Origin: Dirofilaria immitis
Taxonomy: Eukaryota; Nematoda; Chromadorea; Rhabditida; Onchocercidae
NCBI GenBank assembly: GCA_024305405.1
Contig: JAKNDB010000098.1
Span: forward strand, 496,001 to 560,000
DNA: 64,000 nucleotides
Direction: 5' to 3'
The stretch's first letter is position 1. Each line of letters starts with the position of its first letter. Under the pieces are notes generated by a model that ran no database searches, was not told the origin of the DNA, and saw only the letters and a program-made list of their open reading frames with translations. The position numbers and the translations under genes were made by a program. Of this stretch, positions 50,706-63,557 are shown piece after piece.

Positions 50706-53700
50706 ATGATATCAATAATTCATTTATGGATATCACTGTTGATGAATGGAACAAATCAGGTATTATTACTAATTTCTTTTATATTACTTTTCTTTATGTA
50801 AAAAAAAATCATTTTTACTTAATGCATTTTCATATGTATATAATTTAAATAAAAATAAATGAATGATAATAATATGTATGATATGAATGATAATAATATG
50901 TATGATAACGATTGAGTAAAATATGATTTATCGTAATTATTTGATAATATTAATTAAATAATTAAACAAATAATATTTTAACATTTTTTCTGGAAAATTA
51001 AAATTTATTCCAATTTTTTAAAAATTGTCGTTTTTTTTTTTAAAGATTGAAGCAAGCAATTTACGTACTTCAAATTCGATGAAGCCAAAAGGATTATTTG
51101 GTTTACATTCATCGCTACCAGAATATGATCTTATGATTGGTGATATTGATGATGATGATGATGATTATTTCATTAATCAAAGGCCTACATATTTTCGGAG
51201 GGTAATGATAGAAAGTAAGAACTTTGAAGTTGATTTGAAAATAAACTTTACTAGGTTGATTTTAATAATATTTATTTTCACAGATTTTATTGCTTTTATT
51301 TTGTTTACTATTTGATTCTGCTAGTAGCAAGATGAATTTCTATAGTACAAGATCATTTAATTTGCATCATATACTTGATTGATTTATTGATTTTTAATTT
51401 CTTTTAAATTATTTTATTTTATTATATTTCATATGATATGCTTTAATATGCCGAAAAAACCATTAATTTCTTTCTTTTTTAACTTAACTAATTTTCATAT
51501 GTCGATAATATTAGCATGCATGAATGACTGCAAAATGCATGTTATCTTAGAAATGCAATTGCATTTAAAAAAAAGATTTTGATAAGAAAATTATAAACAT
51601 CAACAATTTATTGATTATTTTTAAAACAGCAAGATTCCCAGAAAATTTACTTTGGATAATTGACTTTTTCCGAAATAGCTTTTTCATCTATCATCAACTT
51701 TTTTAAAAATATTTTTCATCTTTTGCAAATTCAAATGAAATTTATTCGGATTAATTTTAAGATCTTTTACAGATCATAATAAACTGATGACCGTGATAAG
51801 ATTCATTTTCTATTTTTATTCTTTGCTTTCAAATTTGAAATATTTTTTCGATGAAAATTTTCAATAATAAAATAACCTGTAATATCTCAGTTATAACATT
51901 TGAAACTTCTGCAAGTTTATATTTTTTTGCTTTTTTGGTAAATAAAATTGTTTTAAAAAAAATTTGCAGCAACAGTCGTGATTTCTTGCGATTTCTAGTT
52001 CGTACTAATTATGATCATCGTGCAGAACCAGAAAATAATGATGGAGGTTAACTTTACTATATTTCATTTAATTAAACTAATTTGCATATTTTTTCTTTTT
52101 TATTACAATCAAATAATATTTTTAGAATAAATAATTTAAAAGTTTTAATTATCGAATGTTCCGCTAAGAAATTTAATAAGTTTTTTTTCAATAAAATTAC
52201 TTTTAAAATTTTCTATAAAATTTAAACTAAAGAAATTATTTATAGAAGCAGTAACAATTAATGTATCAATTGTTGTTAGTAATATTCGAGCTGTTTCTGA
52301 AGTTACTATGGTAAGAAAAGAATTTGAATTTCTTCCTTGAAATAATATATTTTATCAATTAAAATTACTGATTAAAAATTACATCAATTTTTGATTCAGT
52401 TATTTATATGGGGAAACAATTGACACATATCACTTATCAGTTGTTATTTCTCCAAAATCGTAATGAATCTTTCACAAATATAGTATGCCAAATTCCAAAA
52501 AAGAAAACAAAAACGAAAAAAAATAAAAAATCAACTGATAATCAATATTTTATATTTAAATTAAGGATTATGCTCTTGAATTATTTTATCGTGAATCATG
52601 GTTAGATCAACGATTACGTTATGAGGAACATTTCAAGACTGAAAAATATCATTACATGAAAGTTATATTAACTTTTATGGCATCCAGATACATTTATGCC
52701 AAATGCTATCGCTTCTAAGAATCCACAAAACATTCAATTTCACATCGTTCATTGTTGAGGTCAAATTTTTGACATTTTCATATACTAAATACTTGGAATA
52801 ATTTAAAAAAATGACATTTTGAAAAGTGAAATTTATACACTTTTTATAACATATAATAAAAAATTTAAAAAGCGAAAAATATAAATGCGATCATCCATTT
52901 CCATTTCAGGCTATATTCATTTGGATTTAGAAATGAAATTATTTCAATTTCAAGTCATATTTATTAGGATTTAGAAATGACATTATGAATTCTAATTTTT
53001 TAGAAAATATTTTCATAACCTTTTGGTGATCTCATCGTTTAATGCTTAAAATATTCGTTTTTTTTTTTTTTTAGATTGAGTAAAGATGGTACAGTTCTTT
53101 ACAGTAGGCGTATTTCGATTGTCGCCGAATGTCCAATGGATCTTACACTCTTCCCATTCGATTCACAATTATGCAAACTTGGCATTGAAAGTTGTTAGTT
53201 TCTAACTTACATGATCTTCTTCTACATGTTGTCGTTGCATTTATCTTGAGATCATGCAAAATAGCGAAATGATTAGAGATAAGATGTTAACAAAGAATAT
53301 TTTATATTTTTGTAAAAAAGAATTAAACAAAATCAAATGAATTCGAACGAATTAATTAATATCATTTAATTGCATTGTTATGAATATATTACATTTAAAA
53401 TTAAATTATCGGAATGAGAATTAAATTATTTTATAGATGGATATACAGCAGATCGTGTACGATATTCTTGGTCAAAAGATGTGAAGGCACCACTACTTTT
53501 GAAAAAAATTCGATTACCAGATTATCAGATCAAAGAAGCTTATGTAACAAGTGTTACTGAAAATTATGCTACAGGCTAGTTTTTACTATTAATTTGCTCT
53601 TTTTTGTTAAGTATTTAAGCTAAGTTTTTGATTTAAATTTACAAATTTTGAGTTTAGAATTTGAATTGTGCCATTAAAAAATGCTATTACTTATATAAGG

Positions 53701-55779
53701 AATAAATTTATTTTGTTGAAATGGATTATTTATTATTTTAGGCAATTACAGTAGACTTTATGTATGTTTTTTATTTGATCGTTCATCAGGATTTTGTCTA
53801 ATACAGTTAGTAGTTCCATCTACAGCTGTTGTTATCACTTCATGGGTTTCAGTATGGATGGAAAGTGAAACAGAATTTCAGGTCAAACTTTTTGGATGAT
53901 GAATTCTGATATTTTACGCTTCAGCTATTAATTAAATAAATATATTAAAAAGAATTTTTGCCTTTTGATAAAATTTAAATTAAAAATATTTTTGGATTTG
54001 AATATTTTGTGCTGTAATTTTTAGATAAAATTAAACTTAAAAAATTTTTAGGATATGGTTTCAATTATATTAGCAATAACATTTTTAATATTCTCATATA
54101 ATGAAATGATGCCACGTGTTAGCTATATCAAAGCTATGGATATTTATCTGGGTTTGTTGTTATCTCTTATCTCTTTCCTTATTATTTCTTTTTGTTGAGA
54201 TTTTTTTTTAAAAATATAATCTTGAAAAGTTACTGTATTAGTGTTAAACAAATTTTGGACTGTATAATTTTCATAATAAAACAAATCACTTTTAGGTGTA
54301 TGTTTTATGGCTGTATTTTTATCATTGATTAAGCTTGCTTTAGTAAAATTTATGCGGCAAAGGATTAATAACGAAAGGTTTATTTCAAATTAACAAATAA
54401 TTAATCGATTAATTAATATTTTAATAAAAGTTTATTTTTATTCCCTCAAAATTTTACGTTTAGATTTTAATTAGAATGAAAATTTAATTAATTGCATGAA
54501 ATTATCATCGATCTAATAATCAAAAAATAGCTTATACTTAGTTCTGCCAAATATAATTCATCCGATACACGGATAATCAAAAACGGATCATTGATTGAAA
54601 ATCAATGCAGAAAACGATCATCATTAGCTGCATCGATGTTAACAAGCGTTAATATGACTACAAATGATACATTTAATGAGCCTAGTATTGTTGTCGCATC
54701 ATCACGGAAAAATTGTGTCGATTTTGATTTACCATTATTACAAAAAAGGTACTATTCAACATTACATAGAATATGTAAATTTTTTGGATCATCTTGATTT
54801 CAAAGATCAATAGTATAGTATTCATTTTGAGAACTACTAATTTGATAATTTCTATATATTTATCGATATCAAGTTACATGTCAAAATAAATTCCTACGAA
54901 AATTATCACGTGTTTTGATTACAGATCACATCGTTTTCTAATTCATATACATCAATCACAATGAATGATCCAGGTGAATTAGATGATTATTTGAAAAAAC
55001 AAAAACAATTACGATGTCTTACTTTAAAATATTTATTGAATAATTGTCGATTTTCGAAGAAATCAGTAGAAATGTTTCATTGGATATCTCAGGTTTGAAT
55101 TATCACTTTATCACTAATTAGTGATAATATTCTCTTTATAAAGGAATTTGTTGATATGAGATTATTTATCATAAAGTATATTTGAATGAACGATAAAAAT
55201 TTTTATTAAAATAGCAATAATAATTTAGTAAATTTTAGGTTTTTAAAATGATGACAATGAGATTTTTTTTTAATAGAAAATTGGCAATAAAAATCTTTAA
55301 CTTTTAAAAATCTTAGATATATAATCTTAAACTTTTGAAATTTTTAGGTATAGAAATCGTTAACTTTTAAAATCTTCATATAGATGAATAACAGCATATG
55401 TTTTTGTCCTCGTTTCTATTTTTTTCTTTTTCAAATTTAACGAAACGTTCTAGAATTTCTCAGAAATTCTAAACTTGATAGAATAATTTATCGCTAATGA
55501 TAGTGTTAGCGCATTTCATGATTAATTAACGATATTTAAGGGTAAGTTCGTTTACTAAGAAAATTCCAATGATTTAATTGTTCTACCAATAACAATCAAT
55601 CATTGGATATGACTGATATACATAACGATTATATAATAATATAATTTTCAGCTAATTTTTTTGATAGTCTTCATATCATTTTGTTCGTTCTATTTTTATT
55701 ATACCCGAATATGCATATGAATATGGAAGATACAGAATGTGATCGTACAAAATCGGAATGGTTCGCTGAAATTACTTAA
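50706..55779 (+). CDS. Cys-loop ligand-gated ion channel subunit (GABA/glycine/glutamate-receptor-like)
   Basis: Pentameric neurotransmitter-gated channel subunit of about 547 aa. Exons: 50706-50759, 51046-51214, 51970-52046, 52246-52310, 52566-52759, 53075-53193, 53437-53574, 53742-53881, 54052-54151, 54296-54377, 54542-54748, 54925-55092, 55652-55779. The order is signal peptide, Asp-rich segment, ligand-binding domain ([27 protein letters not shown]), a Cys-loop [15 protein letters not shown] with 13 residues between the Cys, M1 ([19 protein letters not shown]), M2, M3 ([15 protein letters not shown]), a long loop, and M4 near the end. The second Cys pair of glycine and GluCl receptors is absent (TGNYSRLYV). 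The M1-M2 link is ESETEF, without the Pro-Ala-Arg of anion channels. Breaks occur at GGG 51200-51202, T4 52673-52676 (one base too many), A4 52727-52730, T4 54934-54937 and T7 55656-55662. One intron has a GC donor at 53575. The ligand cannot be assigned. Confidence 0.88.
50863..50908. repeat. 24-bp tandem duplication in the channel's first intron
   Basis: ATGAATGATAATAATATGTA followed by TGAT occurs twice in a row in the first intron of the channel gene. Confidence 0.8.
53575..53741 (+). other. Probable GC-AG intron
   Basis: The exon ends ACAG and the next bases are GCTAGT; the acceptor TTTTAG ends at 53741. Exon phases before and after fit only this donor, giving the conserved ATGNYSRLY. 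No GT lies at or next to the boundary. GC-AG introns are a known minor class. Confidence 0.55.
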
Positions 55780-57677
55780 TTATTTGAATAATTTTAGATT
55801 GATAATAATATAAATATATTTGTTGAATAAAAAAAAAAAAAAATTTGTAAAGTAAAATTGTCTATTATCTTCATTTAATGTTGAATTTGTTCATAAAAGT
55901 TTGAACGAAACATTTTTTGAGTAAAAAGTTTTTTTCATTTTTTGAAAGGAAATTAATTTTCTCTTTTCTTTAATTCGTTTTTTCTTTTTTAAATTAAGAG
56001 TATCAAAATATATGTCCGGTTTATCAGTTCACCATTATTAATCATCATTGATTTCTTAATTGCTTTCTCATTATTATAAAAACAAAAAAAAAAGTTTCGA
56101 ACGTTGATAAATGAAAATTAATTTTAGATGTTATCGAGTATCATCGAAATATTTAATGCTTTTAAAATTTCTTCAAATTTTTAAAAATTGGAAAATACAA
56201 TTCGAAAATTTTAATTCAGCAAATGGATAATGTTATTTGATGCATTATTGATTTCTTATATTATTTACTTAAAATTATCGATCGATTTCTGCTAAATTAT
56301 TTTCAAATTTGAATATGAAATTTAAAAAGAAACTTATTTGTTTATTATTAATTTAATTCATTGAAGAAAATTAATGATTTCGAAAAATTCATTTCTTTTA
56401 TAAATTCTATTTGTTAATTTTTTACAATCATTTTTTTTTTGTTCAAACTTGTTAACTGCTCATCTTCTTTTACTATTAAAAAAAAAAGGTAGCAATATTT
56501 TGCATTTTATTTTCTTATAATATTATTTATTATTTTTTATTGTTATTAATTATTGATTACTTTTGTAAAAGAGATTATCATTGATTGTTTGATTGTAATT
56601 TTGTCAATTATTTAAGTATAAATATCAATGTAAATTATTCTTAAATTTTCATTTTTATTTAAAAAATCTTTTAAATATTTGAAGCAAATTTATAGGCAAT
56701 AAAATAACTTTCTTTTATTATTTCATTTTATTTCGATCTTTTTAATTTTAATTATCAGTAAAATTTTATTTTCTTTTTAAAAATGCTAAGATGCATTGAT
56801 AAACGATCATACATTTGTGTTTTTACTGATTGTATCAAATAAATGATGCACAATGAAATGATTTTAAATGATAAATTTGTTCAGCAATTTCATCTATCAA
56901 CAACGTTCGCCTTAAATGAACAACATCAAACGTTTGCTACTCTTGATGATACTCTCGATAACCAGTTATTCTTATTCTGTATTGCACTTTTTTTTTGCGA
57001 CAATTTATACACATTTTTACTACCTCATTTGCAAAAGAAAAAAAATAATTTCTATGAGAATTATCAATTATACTTATCATCAATCTGATAAATATATGCA
57101 GATATTCTTTATCAGCACAAAAAAACCTATCCAATAATATAGTCTGCAAGGATGATTTAATAATATCTAATTTTAATTGCATACAAATTGTTCATTTTTT
57201 CTCCAATTAATTAGCTGATATTTTTATCATCATCAACTATTTATCTGATAACAATTAAAATCTTATTCCTCAATTATGAAATATTTAATTGATAATCAAA
57301 ATTATAGGGAATTTTGAACATTTATGATTAAAAATTATCACGTCAATGATAATTTTTATCATGTCTAAGTAACACACAAATTTATTTTCCCGATTTATTC
57401 CAGTGCTCTCAGCATAAATATCTCATTGAAATTTAAAATTCCGGTAGATCGAAAATTTAAAATTCAGAAAGATAAAAAGCATAAAGTGCAAATCATTTTT
57501 AAAATAAAGAATTCATGAGAGAGAGAGAGAGAGATAGGATATATTCATAAACTTGAACGTGTATAAAATATGACATGACTTGCGCTACGCGTTTCTCTCA
57601 ATTTCTTTTTATAACAATTTGAAAATTATTTTTTGCTATTGTCGACTTAAAAAAAAAATGAAAATATTTAGGTGAAC

Positions 57678-57754
57678 ATGCAAATACATGCACATACGCA
57701 TGCACATGCACATGCACATGCACATGCACATTCATTTGCACATGTATATGCATA
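57678..57754. repeat. ACATGC hexanucleotide repeat
   Basis: About a dozen imperfect ACATGC/ACATAC units, purest at 57698-57730. Alternating purine and pyrimidine. Confidence 0.9.
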
Positions 57755-58932
57755 GATATATGTAAGATTAATATGAAATAAACTTCTATCAGTGATTGAT
57801 GATAAATGGTTGAGCTTATTGAGGAAAATTTTGAGAAAATTAAATCAATGCGTCTTTTCCAATTTTCAACTATTTCAATATGAGAGAAAAAATTAGTAAA
57901 GAAATGAAATATTCTTAATCGATTTACTTATTTTACCTGGCCTATTTTTTAGGTATAATCTTCAGCTAAATTTTTTTTCTAATATTTTTAGTATCGATAG
58001 AATTCACTTTTTTTTTTATTCGATGCCTTTTTTTTGTTATTCAATTTTATCTATCGTTTCGATTGAAAAAAAATTTTATTTTAAGAAAATAAAAATATCA
58101 ACAAAGGTTTAATACGTGGGAAAAACGTCATTTTAGCATTGAAGTTTCACTCTTAGGAACTTTATAATGTCATACCTATTTCCTAGGTAATTTCTAATAT
58201 TGTCGTTAAGTACTTTTTCATTTTCATTCTTCTTTTTTTTATTTTAAACTAGAAAAAAATAAAATTTTTTTCCATTTTTTTTTTTAAATTTAGAATTAAA
58301 AACATTACATCAGTCATTTAATAGTTTTTTTTCTTCCCGCATTCTTTTATTGATTATACTATCTCATTTAACCGTTAAAGTTTCTTTAATTTATTTTTTA
58401 ATCAGTATTATAACTATTTTCCTATGAAATTATACGATTTATTTTGCTTAGCTAAATTCTATCCGCTCTTACAGGTAAATACTATCGCTGATAATAATTG
58501 AAATTTAATTTTATCATTCACTCTGTAGCATTAATCGTTATCTTTTAATTGATCGATTGTTTTTAAATATTATTTTTATAATAACTCTGTTTCTTCAATT
58601 TTCATATTAACTCTCTATCACTTATGTTTTCTTCATTTCAATTTTATCATCGGCATTATCATCTCTATCTCCATTCTTACTAAGTTTTCATGTTCTTATC
58701 ATTATAATTTTAATATTTTGATCACAATAATTATCGTTTTGTTACTTCTTTTTAACAACAATTGGTAGTTTATTGTGTTATTAAGAATCATTTGATAAAT
58801 TATCGAAACTTTTGCCGAAAGAAATATAAATGATTGATTGTATGTATTGAGTGTCATCATTTAGGAGAATAAATATCAGCATTTCTTAGCTCAAGAAAGA
58901 TATGGTAATCGTTCTCTCGATCGTTCATTCAT

Positions 58933-58961
58933 CTCATTGATGAAAATATTTCATCAATGAG
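58933..58961. repeat. Perfect 13-bp hairpin
   Basis: CTCATTGATGAAA, a three-base ATA centre, then TTTCATCAATGAG. The arms are exact reverse complements. It lies about 830 bases upstream of the OST-alpha-like gene's start codon. No T run follows on either side, so it is not a clear terminator. Confidence 0.85.
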
Positions 58962-59063
58962 TAAGCAAAACATTTTGCAATATTCTCCTCCCATCTTGAA
59001 TTTTTTACTCATTTTTAATAAAATCATTACACTGATTCGAAGATCTTAGAATACACGGTCCTT

Positions 59064-59293
59064 GAAATACTGCTCTCGTCATCACTGAGACACTACTCAC
59101 GATATCACTGAAGTACTTTTTGATATGATTGTGGTATTGCTCGAAATATGATTAAAGTGTTATTCTCGAAATTACTAATATGTTTTAATGATGTTAAAAG
59201 TATGTATCTATAATATTGAGAGCAATACCTCAATGATACCGAGAATAATGCTTCAATGATAACAAAGGCAGTATCTTAATATTGTCAGAAGTG
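59064..59293. repeat. 23-bp minisatellite in inverted arrangement
   Basis: Five diverged units of about 23 bases run forward from 59064 to 59176, with the form GAAATACTGCTCTCGTCATC followed by ACT. About three units of the reverse complement follow from 59218 to 59293, for example GAGAGCAATACCTCAATGAT. The spacer is about 40 bases, so the two halves could pair as one long imperfect hairpin. Confidence 0.7.
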
Positions 59294-59792
59294 ATTAATA
59301 ATCTCATTACTTTTTGATAATGTAAGTGCAACAATTTGAACTTTCAGGAATTACCTCTGATTTTAATCACTATTACTTCTCATTTTAAATTTTAACATGA
59401 TGAAATCCTATCATAATTTCAACAATCTTTGATTTATTCGTCATCTCGTTCATTGTAAATCTTTGTACAATGAAATTCTATTATAATTTCAATTGAGAAG
59501 TGATTTAATTATTTTTCATTTGGCATGATAAATTCTTATTCATTTATGAATGATTCTATTTTTCATATTTTCTTCATTCATATTATTTTATTCAATTTGT
59601 AAAAGTTTCTAAAAATAAAATAAACCTAAATATTTTTCCCATCCTTTTACCGTAATATTCATTTCATATTTTCTTTTTTCAAATTATCATTCATTATACT
59701 TAATTCTCAATCTTACTATTATTCGATGCAAATTCATTTAAAAAAAAAGGAAAATTTAAATCAAAATAATCAATAATCAGTTTATAGAAATT

Positions 59793-62700
59793 ATGAATGC
59801 AATAAATAGAGATGAAGCAAGTAAGATATTTAATTTACTAGATTTATCAGATGATGAATACAACTGCACCCTATTATCACTATCAGATCAACCATCAGCA
59901 TCTTTCTTTCTCGCAAGTAAGTTAATTCTTTTCATACTACTTTTTCAAGGCAATTAATCTTTTCGTTTAGTTTCGCGAGAGTTAAATTTACTAAAATTTT
60001 TATTTAAAAAAGTGAATAAAAACTTTTTTCAACAAATGAATTAACTCTAAAATAATTAAGCATAGTGAGTTTTCTTCTATTTAAATGTTACATATCCATT
60101 TATCATAATCAGCTTATATCATAAGTCACTCAATATTCATCGGTAGTTTTGATAATTCTCTGTAATTAGTCGTGAATAATCTCGATGAAAAGTTCTCTTG
60201 TATCTATCTATTTGTCTATCTGTTTATCCATCTATCTATCTATCCATCTATCTATCTATCTATCATATATATATATATATAAATAAAGATAGATATGTAT
60301 ATTGTGCAATTGATAAGCTCTTATCACGAAATATATCATGATAACATGAAAGGAATAAATGATAAATATCTGATAAATATTAAACATTTAGTGAAGAGAA
60401 AGCAAAAGTTCAATAAAATGAATAATGATCGCATCGAAGAAAGAAATAGGTGACAGAAAGTTTTAAAGAAATCTTTAGAAGAAATGAAAAATGTAACAGA
60501 AGATCAACAGCCACGTAATTCACGTAGAATTTGATAAATGTAGCTAACGAATAATTATCAACAAATATTTGTATAGCTATTTGATATCACTAGCATAATA
60601 AATATTAGAATATTTAGATACAATCCTAGTATTGCTATTAACTAAATATTTTATTATGCAACAATTCCATCTTTTAGCATTAAAATTTATTATTCTAAAT
60701 AATTGAATTAAATGAAATAAATTGTGATATGATTTCTTATTATTCAATATCGTTTTTAATTTCAGATATACGAGGTAGCCAATATATTTTGCTACTACTT
60801 GCAACAGTTTTTATCGTACTTATACTGACTTTAGCAATTCTTCATTGGCTTCATGTTTGGTTATATGTTACGGTAGAGAAACGACGAAGCAATCTTTATT
60901 TCTTAGTATTACTATTTCCGGTAAAAAGTTTCAAAATAATTTGCATTTCTAAATGATAGTAAATATTTTAAAAAGTAATTTTTATGGTATACTGTGCGAA
61001 AATTTAATATATTACATCTTTTAATTTCGTGGTTTCATTTTCGATGTAATACTGTAACTTACTTTTCATAAGAATGCGTTATATGAATATACTTTTCATA
61101 AGAATGCGTTATATGAATTAATGTTCTTTTTCCTTTCCAACCTTTTTTTTTCTTCTAAAAAGTTAAAGTGATTAATTTCTTTTCATTTTTCTTAATATTA
61201 GCGCAAATTAGTACTTTAAAATATTTCTTAATTACAAAATATAATTCATCCAATATTAATAAGTAATATTAATTGAATTTTAATTACAATTATTTTAATT
61301 TATATATTTATTTTCTTTTACTTTATCTATTTTATTTTTAATTTTAATTATTAAAATTTCTAATTTATAAATATGATATTAATCATAATTATATTTTATT
61401 GCTATATGAAAATTATTTCATAACATTTAAAGATATCAGCATCATGCTGCTACATTGGTATGATATCACCACGTGCATCAACAATTATTTCATCACTTGG
61501 TCTTCTCTATTTCTTAACATGCTTATTTATTCTCATTTCATTGATAAGAAATTTATTTGGTAGCCGTGAAACATTCGTTAATATACTTCAAGCTGATAAA
61601 AATTAATTGATTTTCAAAGTCCGCCATTCTGTTGTTGCTGCCCATGTTTACCAAAAGCAAAACTACTTCGTAAGTTAATGAAATTCTTTTTGATTCTTTT
61701 TTTTTGAAAATTTAAAAAACAAAATATATTATTATTTTATAATATAATTTTTTGAAAAGAATTTTTTACTTTTTTTTTCAATTTATAGGCAAAATTTACG
61801 ACTTCTGGAATGGTTAGTCTTACAAGCGCCAATTGTTCGCGCAATTGTCGTTACAATTAATGTGGTTGCAGTCGCAGAATTACGTGAAGCTGCTAATAAG
61901 TAATTAGATTTTTCTTTTTTTGCCATTATTTATAGAAACACAAGCATAAACTTTAAACTTTAATTATTGCTCATTGAGATAAATTATATAATTATTGATT
62001 ATTTGTTGTAAAAATTTGACATAGATGAATAGATATGATAAAGATTTTTTATTGATTAACGGAGGAATTTTTTTACATATTATAGGGAAATAATTACACG
62101 AAATTATTATCAATCGCTAGGTTTTTTTTTATTATTCAATCGACTGATTGTTCCCACGAATCTGTTCAGAGATTTCTGATCGATTTGATTGCACTACCTG
62201 CACTGATCATTCTAATTATTCCAACTCTGATTACTTAGTATATATCAATCCTAGCACAATTTATGATATGTTAATTTGTAGTGCAAAGGGAATTAATTTA
62301 TAATATCTTAATATTAATACAAAGAAAGTTTGTTTACTATATGTCAACGATCATAAAACAATTTGCAATATATTATAATACAAAGATTAAAAACTTGATT
62401 ATTAATTATCAAAAATATTTCCTTTACAATGATTCCTTTTAATTATTTCATCATATCAATCAATATTCGATCAAATATTTTGATTTTTCCAACAACACTA
62501 TTAACTATTTTAGTTTTCATAATTCTGAAATGAAAATAATCATTATTGATAGAGAATTATCATTTCATTCATGTTGATATAAATAATTTATTTCATTTAA
62601 TTATTCAGAAATAATTTTTTTTTAGATATATAAAATTTAGTGAAGCTGTTACTGTTGCTTCATTATTACTTGCCGTTTTTGGTGTTCATACTCTCGCTCG

Positions 62701-63557
62701 TCTAGCTTTCGTAAGAAATTTTAAAATCATGAAAAAAGATTTTACAATGATTTCCTTTTTTTCTCGTTTTTTTTCGTTCTTTTCCTCTCCTAAAATGATT
62801 AATTTTGAGGATAATCTTAGTCAATATGGATTTATGAAAATATTTCGAGCGGTTGACATTGCAATGCTATTTTTCGTTGCTCAGCAATCAATCATATTTG
62901 ATAGTATTTTGATAAAATACGATATCATTAGCTGTGGTCCACTGCTATCTGCTCATGATAATGGCCGATGTAAGTTTGAACTTTTATAATCAATTCATAT
63001 TTTACAATATTATAAGATGCGAAAAAAAAATATATATTTTAAAAGTATAGTTATTTTTAAATATGGAAAAATTTATTTAAAAAAAAATGGTAAATAATGA
63101 ATATCAGGACTGATAAATGATTAAAAAATTGATAAATTAATAGAATTCACATCCAAAAAAACATTAAAATTTTTTTCAAATTATTTTAAAGAAACAGCAA
63201 AACACTCCAACAATGAAAGTTCCATTTCTTTCTAGAAAAATTAGACAATGAGACAAAAAAATGAATAATAATTTATCAAATTTTTTTATCAGTTACATTC
63301 ATATCAATAATACATACAATTCTTATTATCCAATTTAACACTCAAATTTTGATAATGTTAATTTTGATAAAAAAGTACTGATTATTTTATTTCTAATATT
63401 TTTGCCATATATTTTAGTTATATGCAACTTTGTGCTTATCGTGGAAATGTTACTGTTATCAATGTTAATAACGTTTATGGTTTCACCCTCACGAAGTGCT
63501 CTCTTCGACTTATATAGTTCAAAAGAGCGAAATAATCCGCAAATTACTGTGAATTAG
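59793..63557 (+). CDS. OST-alpha/TMEM184 family membrane protein
   Basis: Multi-pass protein of the organic solute transporter alpha (Solute_trans_a) family; in vertebrates OST-alpha exports bile acids and steroids together with a beta subunit. Exons: 59793-59916, 60766-60920, 61433-61669, 61789-61899, 62626-62710, 62810-62969, 63418-63557; about 337 aa, close to the usual 340. A short Asn-Cys-Thr-containing N-terminus precedes about seven hydrophobic segments. The signature Cys cluster SPPFCCCCPCLPKAKLL follows the third or fourth helix, with SPRASTIISSLG and FVAQQSIIFDS typical of the family. Two breaks, at the A runs 61598-61602 and 61791-61794, are repaired by one more A each. The 62810 start of exon six was chosen for phase and for the long pyrimidine tract before it. 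OST-alpha is favoured over TMEM184 because of the Cys cluster and length. Substrate unknown. Confidence 0.85.
60201..60281. repeat. (TCTA)n and (AT)n microsatellite
   Basis: An imperfect TCTA/TCCA tetranucleotide array that passes into an AT run, in the first intron of the OST-alpha-like gene. Confidence 0.95.
61061..61119. repeat. 30-bp tandem duplication
   Basis: ACTTTTCATAAGAATGCGTT plus ATATGAATAT occurs twice in a row, almost perfectly, in the second intron of the OST-alpha-like gene. Confidence 0.9.

Larger units (their letters stand above)
55780..59792. other. 4 kb intergenic region
   Basis: Very AT-rich, with many A and T runs. It holds an ACATGC hexanucleotide array at 57678-57754, a 13-bp perfect hairpin at 58933-58961, and a 23-bp minisatellite in two opposite orientations at 59064-59293. 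Two overlapping frames near 56843-57137 have no family resemblance and are not called. TAATCAG ending at 59780 may be the trans-splice acceptor of the next gene. Confidence 0.6.

Noticed and set aside
62711..62809. Reading exon five of the OST-alpha-like gene straight through into exon six
   Set aside because: The frame is open, but the segment adds a Phe/Ser-rich stretch that looks like a polypyrimidine tract; a GT donor at 62711 and an AG at 62809 with fitting phase make an intron more likely.
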